DNA of 42,607 bases from an uncultured Granulosicoccaceae bacterium (GCA_937922945.1 CAKZUP010000008.1:1-42607); one strand, 5' to 3'. Shown: positions 1 through 9,016, counted from the first letter of the stretch. Translations and numbers: made by a program. Notes: generated from the sequence alone by a model not told the origin.

Positions 1-869
1 CATCGAGTTTGCCTGATGATTTATCGCTAGCCTTAGGTAATGCATCTGTGAGTCCAATGGAGCTCAGTTCGGCCTTTGCTATTTTTGCTAACGGTGGCTA
101 CAAAGTGCCGTCGCATTTTATTCAGCGCATAGAAGATCCACGTGGCGATGTTCTGTACACCACGCCAAAAGTTGTATTGTGTGCCGACTGTCCGCCCGAC
201 TCAACTTACGATTTGCTGGCCGAAGTGGAAGCGATAACCGACGATGAAAAGCAATCGAACGCCGACGATGTACTTGATGAGGCATCCTCGCAGTCGCTGA
301 TGGCATCGGAATTGGCCACATTAGACGTGGTTAATGCGCCGCGCGTTATTGATGAACGCAATGCCTACATAATGAGTAGCATGATGCGTGAGGTTGTACA
401 GCGCGGTACGGCCCGTAGAGCTGGCGAACAACTGGGCCGCAAAGATCTTGCGGGCAAAACGGGCACCACCAATAACCAGCTCGATGCCTGGTTCACCGGA
501 TTTAACTCTCAGGTGGTTGCGGCAGCCTGGGTTGGTTCCGATGGCCTTGATCCATTGGGTCGACGCGAGGCCGGTGGTATAGCAGCGCTACCGATGTGGA
601 GCGCGTTTATGGAAAAAATTCTGAACGGTGTGCCCGAAGATACGTTTACAACACCTGCGGGTATTCAACAGGTTCGCATCGATCGTAAAACTGGCGAACC
701 TGCCAGTGGCGATGGCACTGTATTAGAGTTGTTTGTCGATGGTACAGCGCCGGAAGGGGCAGTTCGTAGAGCATCGGCGAGTGTGTCCGGTGGTAGCAAC
801 GTCACTAGCGCACCAGCTGCGCCAAAAACACGAAGTCAGGAGAAGAGCGAAGTTGAAGAACTTTTTTAG
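1..869 (+). CDS. mrcA: Penicillin-binding protein 1A, C-terminal part (partial)
   Basis: The reading frame is open from the left edge, so only about the last 289 codons are present. The TTG at 9 is internal and is not the true start. The protein is a bifunctional peptidoglycan synthase whose C-terminal half is the periplasmic DD-transpeptidase. The KTGTTNNQLDAWFTGF stretch contains the KTG motif of the penicillin-binding fold. The preceding segment LALGNASVSPMELSSAFA and the phrase FANGG are typical of class A PBPs near the active site. After the KTG motif there is a short Ser/Ala/Pro-rich tail ending in ELF. The symbol rests on family resemblance, since the transglycosylase domain is outside the window. 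The gene converges with the DUF4344 gene, and a weak inverted repeat (CCAGTT at 876-881, AACTGG at 890-895) lies between them. Confidence 0.88.
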   Translation, partial: SSLPDDLSLALGNASVSPMELSSAFAIFANGGYKVPSHFIQRIEDPRGDVLYTTPKVVLCADCPPDSTYDLLAEVEAITDDEKQSNADDVLDEASSQSLMASELATLDVVNAPRVIDERNAYIMSSMMREVVQRGTARRAGEQLGRKDLAGKTGTTNNQLDAWFTGFNSQVVAAAWVGSDGLDPLGRREAGGIAALPMWSAFMEKILNGVPEDTFTTPAGIQQVRIDRKTGEPASGDGTVLELFVDGTAPEGAVRRASASVSGGSNVTSAPAAPKTRSQEKSEVEELF

Positions 870-907
870 TGTTGGCCAGTTCTTCACTTAACTGGTTCCG
901 CAGTTAG

Positions 908-1684
908 CTAATTCGATATTTGCTCAAGCACACGCAGCCAGTCATAACTGATGGTTGCGTATTCCTCCAAACAAGTTTCTGCGCGCTCGGCTGAGAGTTT
1001 TTCTTCATCCACCAACTCCGCGTGTTCATCAGGATAAGCACCATACACATGACAAATAGTGGTGTAGTAGCGCTGAATATCAAGACTGTGCTCATCCCAG
1101 AAATCCGCGCTTTCATACGTATCCACCGCCTCATCCTCAAGCGCGAACATCTCTGCGGCGTTTAACGTAATGTAGTTGCCGCTCTCTACATATTCCAGCA
1201 AAAGCACATTGGCGAGGTTGTCTGCTGCATCTTCTTCTTTGCCCAGCGTGGGTATGCTGAACTGCGCAATAATGGCGTGCGCTACTTCATGCAACAGCGT
1301 GTGCATGACGACATCGAGTACAACATCGTCAAGCTCCTCTTGAGTCTCAACAACGTTGGCGCTGGTAAACCGCCGATCGATTTCAGCAAGGAATTCTACT
1401 GGCATCCAGATTTCATTGGTTTGCGGGTCGAACAAAGGTCCATCTTCAGCACCGATTTTCAGTATCACGGGTGCATTGAACGGGATGCTCTCATTTATAA
1501 AACCAATGATGCTCGGGATGCCATCTTCTCGTTCCAGCAGTGCAACATACGGTGCCAACTCGGGCCCGATATGGCGGTCGTATTCAGCAATTAGGCGATT
1601 ATCGTTAGCCAACAGTGGGGCGCTTAAGATAGCAGCGAGCAACATTGCCGCCGCGTTCCATTTGCATCGTAAGTGTAACTTCAT
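908..1684 (-). CDS. Secreted DUF4344-type putative metallopeptidase
   Basis: This is a 258-residue protein with a cleavable-looking signal peptide (residues 1-27, ending LSAPLLAND), so it is probably periplasmic or exported. HEVAH at residues 132-136 is a zinc-metallopeptidase HExxH motif. It is followed by KEEDAADNLA at about 149-158, whose acidic residues could supply the third zinc ligand. The length, the HEVAH motif and the EEDAAD motif match the DUF4344 family of putative metallopeptidases. The substrate is unknown and catalysis is inferred from motifs only. The gene stands alone, divergent from the VOC-family gene and convergent with the PBP gene, so its context says little about its role. 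Confidence 0.75.
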   Translation of the reverse strand: MKLHLRCKWNAAAMLLAAILSAPLLANDNRLIAEYDRHIGPELAPYVALLEREDGIPSIIGFINESIPFNAPVILKIGAEDGPLFDPQTNEIWMPVEFLAEIDRRFTSANVVETQEELDDVVLDVVMHTLLHEVAHAIIAQFSIPTLGKEEDAADNLANVLLLEYVESGNYITLNAAEMFALEDEAVDTYESADFWDEHSLDIQRYYTTICHVYGAYPDEHAELVDEEKLSAERAETCLEEYATISYDWLRVLEQISN

Positions 1685-1783
1685 GACTGTGCCTGCTGGA
1701 TTCTGTGCTGGTAGATTTTAATGGTATATAACCTTGCATTTCTGTATCAAACGGTGTCTATTGGGAATTGTTTCTCAACTTCC

Positions 1784-2167
1784 ATGGAGTTTAGTGTGCA
1801 ATTAGGTGCATTCTCGGTCAGCCTCTCAGTAAAAAGTTTGAAAGATTCTAAGCTGTTCTATGAAAAGCTGGGTTTCTCCGCCTTCGGTGGCGACGAAACG
1901 CAAAACTGGCTCATCATGAAAAACGGCGAACATTTAATTGGGCTGTTTGAAGGCATGTTTGAGGGTAATATGCTCACGTTCAACCCAGGATGGGATCAGG
2001 ATGCAGCCGAGGTTAATCCGTTTGAAGATGTTCGAGTCATTCAATCGAAACTGAAAGAGGCGGGACTCACATTTACCGCAGAAGCCGAAGAGCAGAGTTC
2101 TGGACCTGCAAGCATTATGCTAACCGACCCGGATGGTAATCACATACTGATTGATCAGCATCGTTGA
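1784..2167 (+). CDS. VOC (glyoxalase/bleomycin resistance) family protein
   Basis: This is a small single-domain protein of 127 residues from the ATG at 1784. The frame is open back to an ATG at 1721, but the extra 21 residues look unlike the family, whose members start just before the first beta strand (here LGAFSVSLSVKSLKDSKLFY). The end, SIMLTDPDGNHILIDQH, is the typical closing VOC strand with its D-P-D-G-N turn. VOC proteins usually dimerise and use a metal or bind a small molecule. They include lyases, isomerases, dioxygenases and resistance proteins, and nothing here tells which. No partner gene is adjacent. Confidence 0.72.
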   Translation: MEFSVQLGAFSVSLSVKSLKDSKLFYEKLGFSAFGGDETQNWLIMKNGEHLIGLFEGMFEGNMLTFNPGWDQDAAEVNPFEDVRVIQSKLKEAGLTFTAEAEEQSSGPASIMLTDPDGNHILIDQHR

Positions 2168-2239
2168 AGCGACGCTATGCTGAAACTCTTGAACTGGCAG
2201 CCTGTCTAGCGTTCAAGTCAAATGATGTTGGATAAGCAG

Positions 2240-3364
2240 TTAGGTCGTGGTGGACAATAGCTTGTGCGATACATAATGATAGAAGTCCCACACCGTACCT
2301 TCATAGTCTGGTGGGGCAAGATAGCCACGGCTGGCGTAACGCGACGCCAATCCTTTTTGCACGTCTAACAATCGGTCCCGATCTTCTTTGTTAAACGATC
2401 GGGCAAATTCCAATCGTTCGGCAGCCTCGCCAGATTCAAACACGGCTTCGCGTGCGATCACATCCCAGCGAGTTTGCAATTCGGTAGCGCTGCGCGGTGT
2501 AATGCTCATGTACACAGCAGAGTTCGGTGAAATGGCTGCGACAAAACCGGGGTATACCCACACCATCATTGATTGCGAACGTTCTTCCTCGGTCATGTCC
2601 GGGTGATATTGTTTGCGGCCCGAGAATTGTTCCGAGTAATGCGACTTATAGCCTGTGTAGCCGGCGCCACCTGGCACTTTCTCGCATAAACGTGTTGGCG
2701 TCATCGGGTGAAGCGTGTGCCGGTGCACTGGAGTAAGGTGATACCCTTCCATGAAATTCTCGGCTAAACATTTCCAGTTTATCGGCCAGTTTTCGGTTTC
2801 AGGTTCGATGCTACGCATTTCTTCGGGGTGGTAGTTTTTCACGTAGTCATTCAGGCCGGTAATGTGCGATTCGAACGCATCGGCCTTGCCGCTCATGTTG
2901 ATGAAAATCCAGCCGTACCACTCGTGTTTTCTGAATGATGGCAAGTGACACTGCTTTTTATCGAAGCCGGGCGTTTGGTCTACCAGTGGTGCTGCCCGCA
3001 GTTGGCCATCGAGTTCATAGGACCATCGATGGTATGGACACGTGAAACGCTTGTTATTACCTGTGCCGCTTAAGATTTGGCTGCCGCGGTGCCGACACAC
3101 ATTGGAGAGCACTGAAATATCACCGGTTTTGTCGCGGGTGATAATCAGCGGTTCGCCCAACATTTCTATGGTGTAGTAGTCACCGATCTCTGGTATTTCG
3201 TCTGCTCGTCCTACACACACCCAGCCGTTGATAAAGAGCTGCTCAATCTCTTCGGAAACCATGCCCTGATCATTGTAAAAAGAGGGTGGCATTGAGCGCG
3301 GTGTAATATCGGTGGCTTTGTGTAACTCCGCCAATGCGGCTTGTGTGTCGGCTGGAGGGCTCAT
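2240..3364 (-). CDS. Rieske non-haem iron oxygenase alpha subunit (second of a pair)
   Basis: This 374-residue protein has an N-terminal Rieske [2Fe-2S] domain with ligands C90, H92, C109 and H112 (CRHRG and CPYHRW). The C-terminal catalytic domain carries AENFMEGYHLTPVHRH, in which H209 and H214 are likely mononuclear iron ligands. The layout matches ring-hydroxylating oxygenase alpha subunits and their relatives that demethylate or hydroxylate quaternary amines, such as glycine betaine and choline monooxygenases. The substrate cannot be read from the sequence. The ATG overlaps the stop of the upstream Rieske gene in an ATGA (3361-3364), so the two are translationally coupled. No ferredoxin or reductase gene is adjacent, so electrons must come from elsewhere. 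Confidence 0.88.
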   Translation of the reverse strand: MSPPADTQAALAELHKATDITPRSMPPSFYNDQGMVSEEIEQLFINGWVCVGRADEIPEIGDYYTIEMLGEPLIITRDKTGDISVLSNVCRHRGSQILSGTGNNKRFTCPYHRWSYELDGQLRAAPLVDQTPGFDKKQCHLPSFRKHEWYGWIFINMSGKADAFESHITGLNDYVKNYHPEEMRSIEPETENWPINWKCLAENFMEGYHLTPVHRHTLHPMTPTRLCEKVPGGAGYTGYKSHYSEQFSGRKQYHPDMTEEERSQSMMVWVYPGFVAAISPNSAVYMSITPRSATELQTRWDVIAREAVFESGEAAERLEFARSFNKEDRDRLLDVQKGLASRYASRGYLAPPDYEGTVWDFYHYVSHKLLSTTT

Positions 3365-4533
3365 GGCAATTCCACTGGCTTTATCCGCGATGCAAGATAA
3401 TGAGCGAAATCGTAGTTGGGTCGCTCAAGATGAGACAGCGGGCCGGGTTCAGCAAACTGTGAACACAGGCCTTTGTACACTTTCTCTGTGCAGCCGCGAT
3501 CTTCAACGTTCACGTCGTCGAGCAGTTTTTTTAATTGCGCAAAATGTGCCTGTGCTTCCGGGTCGTTGACGAACTCATTGGACATGCCGCCACCGAAAAG
3601 AATACGCACCTTGCCCACGCCTTCAGGATGCAAAGACAAATACCAAAAGTATCCAGGTGTTAGCGTGATCAGGAGGCTGGGGTAAATCGCCAACAGATAC
3701 GTGGTGCGCCTTCGTTCACCTTGCATTCGCGTGTTGTTTGGGTGCGCCAAGGCTATAGGTAGCGTGTCATCTTTTAATATGGTGTGATAATTAAAAGCAG
3801 CTTTACCGGGTGGGCAAATCATTTCCTCGAGTTTCGACAAAGCACCAACAGTGTCTCTATGGCAAACCGGTAGGTGATAACTTTCCATGAAGTTTTCTGC
3901 AAGCACTTTCCAATTGGTATCCCAGACATGGGTTTCAAAAAACGTTTCCTGGTAGTTTTCCATTTGGTAGTCGTCAACCATCTCACTGATATCGGCGAGT
4001 TGTGAAGCAACGGTGGGGGCATCGTTATTCAGCGTAAGCATGATCCAACCCAGCCATTGCTCACACCTGACTTCGGGAAGGCGCAAGCCTTTTTTGCAAA
4101 AGCCCTTATTTTCATTCATGGCCGGTGCGCCGCGCAATTGTCCGTTTAACTCATAGGTCCATGCATGATAGGGACACACAATCGAATTGGTTTTCCCACG
4201 ACCTTCCAGCAAGGTAGACATGCGATGCAGGCAAACATTCGATTGCGCTCGCAACGCGCCAGACTTCTCTCTAATAACCATGATTGGTTGGCCAGCAAGC
4301 TCTAACGTTATGTACTCTCCCGGCTGGCTAATAGAAGATGCTCGTCCGGCGCAAAACCAGTCTTTGGAAAAAACCGACCGTAGTTCTTCTGCCAGGAATT
4401 GCTCGGATGTATAAACGCTGGGCGGCATGGCATGCGCGCGTTCAAACGGTATGGCGACCGATGCCGCGAGTTCTGCTGCAGCGCTGGAGTTAGGGGAGGG
4501 TTTCGTGCTCGTCTCTGTTGCTGGTGTGCTCAT
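3361..4533 (-). CDS. Rieske non-haem iron oxygenase alpha subunit (first of a pair)
   Basis: This is a 390-residue protein from the ATG at 4533. A GTG at 4569 in the same frame would add 12 residues with no support. The Rieske ligands are C101, H103, C120 and H123 (CLHRM, CPYHAW). The catalytic motif AENFMESYHLPVCHRD places H220 and H225 as probable iron ligands. The first 25 residues are a low-complexity Ser/Thr/Ala leader. The protein is clearly related to the downstream gene product but diverged, so the two may be a duplicated pair or two subunits of one enzyme. The operon seems to begin here, and the nearest plus-strand gene, for a PepSY protein, lies about 300 bp away. Confidence 0.88.
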   Translation of the reverse strand: MSTPATETSTKPSPNSSAAAELAASVAIPFERAHAMPPSVYTSEQFLAEELRSVFSKDWFCAGRASSISQPGEYITLELAGQPIMVIREKSGALRAQSNVCLHRMSTLLEGRGKTNSIVCPYHAWTYELNGQLRGAPAMNENKGFCKKGLRLPEVRCEQWLGWIMLTLNNDAPTVASQLADISEMVDDYQMENYQETFFETHVWDTNWKVLAENFMESYHLPVCHRDTVGALSKLEEMICPPGKAAFNYHTILKDDTLPIALAHPNNTRMQGERRRTTYLLAIYPSLLITLTPGYFWYLSLHPEGVGKVRILFGGGMSNEFVNDPEAQAHFAQLKKLLDDVNVEDRGCTEKVYKGLCSQFAEPGPLSHLERPNYDFAHYLASRIKPVELP

Positions 4534-4739
4534 AAAATTCGCCCGATAACGAATTTTGGAAATTACCACAGAGTGGGTGGTCGATTACAGTGCTGATTGA
4601 GCGATTTTGCCAAGAAGTCGCAATTACTTAAGTGGGAGGGACTTGGTTTGACCCAACGCGGCAGCGCCCCCTGTGCACATGCGCTCCTACGCGCCTGTTG
4701 GCGTCAGTTCACGAAAAAAAACAGGGCGTTATTCGTTTT

Positions 4740-4780
4740 TAAGGGCTCCTAAGTTTCCCCTAATTTTCAGTCCCTACACT
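4740..4780 (+). promoter_or_regulatory. Candidate response-regulator repeats and -10 before the PepSY operon
   Basis: Three TAA-starting half sites begin at 4740, 4750 and 4761, giving 10-11 bp spacing with CC-rich ends (TAAGGGCTCC, TAAGTTTCCCC, TAATTTTCAG). Direct repeats of this period are how OmpR/PhoB-family regulators bind. A TACACT that could serve as a -10 lies at 4775-4780, and there is no good -35, which is usual for activated promoters. I infer that the response regulator encoded downstream (5788-6459) may act here. This is a pattern match only. Confidence 0.35.
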
Positions 4781-4831
4781 GGGCCCATCAGCACAAAGGC
4801 TGTTTCACACACAAACAAGAAAGGGGTAGGC

Positions 4832-5335
4832 ATGATGAACAAATCGGCACTAGCAGCACAAGGCGCAGTCAGCATCGCATTGATGGGCGTTTTAGTCTCA
4901 CTATCGCAGGCCGACTCGGTCCGCTACAGCGACATAGAACAACTGGAACTGGATATGGAAACAGCCACGGTTGTCGCATCCGATGCGATCAGCGGTCGGG
5001 TTATTGAGGCTGAGCTGGAGAAGGATGATGACAAAACCATTTGGGAAGTGGACATTCTGAGTAACTCGAAACAGCTCGTTACGGTCGAAATAGACGGACA
5101 ATCGGGTCAATTGCTATCAATGAAAACAGACAACCAGGACGAACCTGCGCTTGTGGATACGTTAAGCCTTTCCAAAGCCATTGAAATTGTGAAAGCCGTT
5201 GAGCAGGGAACCATTGTAGAGATGGAGCTTGAAATTGAAGGCGGCAATTTAGTCTGGGAGGTTGAATCTCTTAGTGCCGATAACAAAGAGACCAAGTTTC
5301 GGGTCGATGCGCACACTGGCGAAATTTTACTGTAA
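4832..5335 (+). CDS. Exported protein with two PepSY-like domains
   Basis: This is a 167-residue protein from the ATG at 4832, which follows the ribosome-binding site AGGGGTAGG. A longer frame back to 4673 lacks such a site. Residues 1-27 look like a signal peptide (hydrophobic core, ending LSLSQADS). Two similar segments follow, at about 46-98 and 112-167. Each has a VVASDAISGRVIEAELE-like helix followed by W-E-V strands and a D-G/T-G-Q/E-I/L-L ending (IDGQSGQLL, VDAHTGEILL), which is characteristic of PepSY domains. PepSY proteins are often periplasmic and are frequently encoded beside two-component systems, as here. The gene starts a probable operon with the small membrane protein and the regulator-kinase pair. 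Confidence 0.82.
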   Translation: MMNKSALAAQGAVSIALMGVLVSLSQADSVRYSDIEQLELDMETATVVASDAISGRVIEAELEKDDDKTIWEVDILSNSKQLVTVEIDGQSGQLLSMKTDNQDEPALVDTLSLSKAIEIVKAVEQGTIVEMELEIEGGNLVWEVESLSADNKETKFRVDAHTGEILL

Positions 5336-5437
5336 GCGAAAAAACGGTCATTAGACAATATTCAACCAGCATTTGCTGGTGTTATTCAGACAGATAAATT
5401 GAATCAATCAAACTAAATCAATCAGGAGTTTTAGACA

Positions 5438-5770
5438 ATGTTCCACAATAATCAAACAGTCAATATCGATGGTAGCGCGTTGAAGCACGAAGACATCGTA
5501 AAAGCGTTCACGTTCAATAACGATGACAAGTTCAGCAAATGGGTCGTAAAGCCACTGGCCATACTAACTGCCATTGGTATGGGTATCGCGATGTTTTTCG
5601 CCAGCGCTTTTCTTATTCTTATTTCACTTGCCATGGTTCCGCTTCTGGCGATCTCATTCTGGGCCATGAGGAAGAAAATAGAGCGCGACCTGGCAGAAGC
5701 CGACCCTGTGGTACACACTCAGCCAAAACAGCAGGATGAACCATCTGAGCATTCGCACAGTGCGAGTTAA
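5438..5770 (+). CDS. Small inner-membrane protein of unknown function
   Basis: This is a 110-residue protein with the ribosome-binding site CAGGAG before its ATG. A charged N-terminal stretch (about 1-38) is followed by two close hydrophobic segments at about 39-72, probably a helical hairpin. The end is polar and His/Glu/Ser-rich. I recognise no family. It lies 102 bp after the PepSY gene and 17 bp before the response regulator gene, so it is very probably co-transcribed with the sensor system. It may act with the kinase or the PepSY protein at the membrane, but that is a guess from position. Confidence 0.7.
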   Translation: MFHNNQTVNIDGSALKHEDIVKAFTFNNDDKFSKWVVKPLAILTAIGMGIAMFFASAFLILISLAMVPLLAISFWAMRKKIERDLAEADPVVHTQPKQQDEPSEHSHSAS

Positions 5771-5787
5771 CGAGTATCATCGGCATT

Positions 5788-6459
5788 ATGCGAATACTGC
5801 TTGTCGAAGACGACCCTCAAATAGGCTCCGCCATTACCGATGCGCTGGATGACGCCGGAATGGCGGCAGACTGGGTCACAGATGGAAATGCAGCTCTTGC
5901 AAGCATCGAGGCAGGTTCGTTCGAACTCATGCTGCTAGACATTGGGTTGCCCAAGAAAGATGGCTTGAGTGTTTTAAAGCACATTCGTCAACACAGCAGA
6001 CACGACAACAGCAGCATTCCGGTGATAATGATCACGGCACGGGATGCTGTTGAAGATCGAATCAAGGGCCTCGACTTAGGCGCTGACGACTACTTGGTCA
6101 AACCGTTTCTTATCGACGAACTCATGGCCAGAATCCGGGCTGTTGCCCGTCGACGATCGGGCAACGCTCAGCCACAATTATCCAATGGCGATTTCACCAT
6201 AGACCCGGCTGGTAAAGCAGTCTCTTATAAAGACAAAGCACTTGAGCTTACTGGCAAAGAATACCGCTTATTGCATTCTCTGTTACTCACACCCGGACGA
6301 ATTTATTCCAAAGAAGAGCTGGAAGAAAAAGTCTATGGCTGGGATGAGGTGGTCAACAGCAATGCGATTGAATTTCTGATTCACAGCATTCGAAAAAAGA
6401 GCGATAAAACGGCGATTAAAAATGTCCGTGGCTTAGGCTGGATGCTGCCCAAGCCATGA
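5788..6459 (+). CDS. OmpR/QseB-type response regulator
   Basis: This 223-residue protein has an N-terminal receiver domain (1-120) containing the acidic pair E7-D8-D9, the phosphoacceptor D51 in LLLDIGLPKKDG, and the conserved lysine in DDYLVKPF. A C-terminal winged-helix DNA-binding domain (about 130-223) follows, with LTGKEYRLLHSLL and the ending RGLGWML. It resembles QseB/PmrA regulators. Its stop overlaps the start of the kinase gene in an ATGA (6456-6459), so the two are translationally coupled and form a pair. Likely targets include its own operon (see repeats at 4740-4763). Confidence 0.92.
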   Translation: MRILLVEDDPQIGSAITDALDDAGMAADWVTDGNAALASIEAGSFELMLLDIGLPKKDGLSVLKHIRQHSRHDNSSIPVIMITARDAVEDRIKGLDLGADDYLVKPFLIDELMARIRAVARRRSGNAQPQLSNGDFTIDPAGKAVSYKDKALELTGKEYRLLHSLLLTPGRIYSKEELEEKVYGWDEVVNSNAIEFLIHSIRKKSDKTAIKNVRGLGWMLPKP

Positions 6460-7775
6460 GCGCACAAAACCAGACCAACCCAAGGCTGAGCCGCCGACTC
6501 AAACGCGCGCTGCTGGCTACACTGTTGGCCGTGTTGGTCTTAGCCACATTTGCGGCCGGTATCAGTGCCTACCTTGAAGCCAGCGATATTCAGGATGAAA
6601 CCTTGCTTTCGGTTGCGAAGCTTGTCGAAACCAATCAGATGGGCGCGCAGCGTAACCAGAAAATGTTCAGCGATAATAATCTTGATGACAGCGCTGTTAG
6701 AGTGTGGGAAATGAGTCAGAAAAATCGTCATGGTTTTTCGGTCAAGCGACCTTTAAAGCCAGGCTTTCACACCTTGCACGAAGATGATGATTTCTGGCGT
6801 GTATTCGTGACCAGAAGAAACAGTGCGAATGAACAATACATCGTGGCACAGCAGCTCAGTGTCAGTACAGAGCTTGCGTTTAAAAGCGCTCGCAATACGG
6901 CCCTGCCACTGTTGTTTTTGTTCTTATTGGTGCCGTTACTTATCACGCTCATAGTAAGGCACAGCTTTAAACCTCTGAACAGGCTAACCGACAAAATCGA
7001 TTCAGCTAATTCATTAACGCTTGATTTGGCTGATTCTAATGAAATACCCGTGGAGGTATTGCCTTTTGTATCAGCTATCGATTCGTTGCTAGAGAAGAAC
7101 GAGGCCTACAACACAGCGCAAAGTCGTTTCATCGCTGACGCTGCGCATGAACTGCGCACACCAATTACTGCGCTGTCACTTGAAATAGAGAACGTTCAAT
7201 CTGCAAAAACCGAAAAGGTTAAAGCAGAACGGCAACAAGCATTGGCAAAAAGTGTTGGTCGCTTGCAGAGGCTGGTTAATCAGTTACTCGATTTGGCGCG
7301 TGCGCAGTCGGTAATGAGTGACAAGCGTGCGTTAGTCAGTTTTAACGAGTTGGTTAAAACGCAAATTGCCGATCTGTTTTTATTAGCTGAAGAAAAAAAC
7401 ATAGACATTAGCGTTAGCCGCAATGATCCTGTTCAAATAGCTGACGTTAACAATCAGCTGCAGCATTTGGTGCGAAACGCGCTATCCAATGCAATCAAAT
7501 TTACGCCGCAGAACGGTAGTATCGATATTCAATTGATGATGGAAAGTGATGCAGCCATGCTCAACGTGACCGACTCTGGTCCCGGCGTAAACAAAGAACA
7601 CTTAAGCAAATTGCATGAGCCTTTTTATCGGCCAGAAGGTCAGGCCAGCGGCAAAGGTGCAGGTTTAGGCTTGGCAATTTGTCACGAAATTGCCGCAAAT
7701 TTAAATGGCCAACTTAGCTTTGAGAACGTAGCCCCAACTGGATTTAAATTCAGTTACCGACAGCCAGTCGGGTAA
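6456..7775 (+). CDS. Sensor histidine kinase partnering the upstream regulator
   Basis: This is a 439-residue membrane kinase. Membrane helix 1 is at about 17-37, a periplasmic sensing region spans about 38-147, and helix 2 is at about 148-167. A short linker follows, then the dimerisation/H box with H231 in ADAAHELRTP. The ATP-binding domain shows an N box (LVRNALSNAIKFTP, about 338-351), G1 (DSGPGV, about 373-378) and G2 (GKGAGLGLAI). This is the QseC/PmrB type of kinase. The periplasmic region of about 110 residues shows no known sensing domain to me. The PepSY protein encoded two genes upstream is a candidate sensory partner, which is an inference from gene order. Confidence 0.92.
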   Translation: MSAQNQTNPRLSRRLKRALLATLLAVLVLATFAAGISAYLEASDIQDETLLSVAKLVETNQMGAQRNQKMFSDNNLDDSAVRVWEMSQKNRHGFSVKRPLKPGFHTLHEDDDFWRVFVTRRNSANEQYIVAQQLSVSTELAFKSARNTALPLLFLFLLVPLLITLIVRHSFKPLNRLTDKIDSANSLTLDLADSNEIPVEVLPFVSAIDSLLEKNEAYNTAQSRFIADAAHELRTPITALSLEIENVQSAKTEKVKAERQQALAKSVGRLQRLVNQLLDLARAQSVMSDKRALVSFNELVKTQIADLFLLAEEKNIDISVSRNDPVQIADVNNQLQHLVRNALSNAIKFTPQNGSIDIQLMMESDAAMLNVTDSGPGVNKEHLSKLHEPFYRPEGQASGKGAGLGLAICHEIAANLNGQLSFENVAPTGFKFSYRQPVG

Positions 7776-7811
7776 TGAACAATGTAATGTAACTAGTTGC
7801 GTTCGGGCAAA

Positions 7812-8897
7812 TTAGCGTGTGCCCAACACAGTTTTTGCGTTTTCCCATAACTCACTCACAATAATACCGGCAGACTCGTCGCGGGCGAACGCAGATGACT
7901 GTCCTGCCCACGATTGCATACGGTCGATGTTGTTCGTATTAGCCGCTTCCGCTCTCATTGCGGCTGTAAGGTGACGTTGAATGGGGTAGGGGGCTGGCTC
8001 CGGTGCACCTGATTGCGCCGCGGCCTCTGCATAGGCTGTACGTATGCTTCTGCCCAGTCTGCCCGAGTACGCCCGCGTGGCTATAGTGTCTTCGGGTTTT
8101 GCAACGGCAATAGCATCACTCCATGCTGGATGCGTGTCGGCCTCGGGCGAGCGTAATAACCCTGTACCAATTTGTACGGCCGATGCGCCGAGCATAATAG
8201 CCGCAGCAACCTGTCGGGCATCGCCAATGCCGCCAGTTGCTACAACAGGGATTTGCACCGCATCTGCAATGCTGGGTAGCAATGAAAAAAGCCCGATTAG
8301 ATTGGTGCTGGCATCATCGGCATTGAACGTGCCGCGATGGCCGCCAGCTTCCATCCCTTGCGCAACAATCACGTCTGCACCGGCAGCTTCAGCTTCCAAG
8401 GCTTCTGTAACGGTTGTGGCTGTTGCAAACCACGCAATGCCTTCGGCATGCAGTCGTTGTACGACATCACTCGGATACAAACCCATTATTGAAGATATGA
8501 CGCGTGGGCTTGCGTTAATCATGGCGTCACACTGTTGCGCAAAATCGGCGATGGGTGCATCCGCTGCGTCGCTTGATACGTTTGGGCCCCATTGACTTAG
8601 AAATGCCCGAACTTGCGCTTCGTGCTCGGCGTTTCGTTCGGGTTCAGGGTCGGGAATCCACGTGTTTAATTGAAACGCGCCATTGGTTGAACCACGAACG
8701 TTGCTTACCCACTGTTCAATATCGTTAGCATCCATGAGTAAAGCACCACAAGCACCCATCCCACCAGCATTGCCTACGGCTGTGGCAAGTGATGGCGGGC
8801 AGGCACCTGCCATGGGAGCCATTAGTATAGGGATACGTAAATCGAATCGTTCACAGAAAGCAGTAACCCGTTGCATCGCTGATGCGTGATTGCTCAT
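7812..8897 (-). CDS. Nitronate monooxygenase family protein
   Basis: This 361-residue TIM-barrel flavoprotein of the NMO/2-nitropropane dioxygenase family oxidises alkyl nitronates using FMN and oxygen. Visible signatures are the N-terminal IPILMAPMAGACPPSLA, the AQGMEAGGHRGTF segment containing the likely catalytic histidine, and the phosphate-binding VVATGGIGDARQVAAAIMLGA followed by VQIGTGLL. The length fits class I enzymes. The gene stands alone, convergent with the histidine kinase gene. Family members vary in substrate, and the natural one here (propionate-3-nitronate or another) is not visible from sequence. Confidence 0.88.
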   Translation of the reverse strand: MSNHASAMQRVTAFCERFDLRIPILMAPMAGACPPSLATAVGNAGGMGACGALLMDANDIEQWVSNVRGSTNGAFQLNTWIPDPEPERNAEHEAQVRAFLSQWGPNVSSDAADAPIADFAQQCDAMINASPRVISSIMGLYPSDVVQRLHAEGIAWFATATTVTEALEAEAAGADVIVAQGMEAGGHRGTFNADDASTNLIGLFSLLPSIADAVQIPVVATGGIGDARQVAAAIMLGASAVQIGTGLLRSPEADTHPAWSDAIAVAKPEDTIATRAYSGRLGRSIRTAYAEAAAQSGAPEPAPYPIQRHLTAAMRAEAANTNNIDRMQSWAGQSSAFARDESAGIIVSELWENAKTVLGTR

Positions 8898-9016
8898 GCG
8901 CTTCTATTCCAGCTCAGATGTTGATGTATGTAGTATGAAGCAACGCGCAGCGACGTGCATTGCCCACGGTAACAACCTCACTATGTGCCTTGGACAGGCG
9001 CTGGCTTTAAATCGGG

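Noticed and set aside
8044..8595. Open frame of 183 codons on the plus strand
   Set aside because: It is the antisense shadow of the nitronate monooxygenase gene, with no family pattern or ribosome-binding site.
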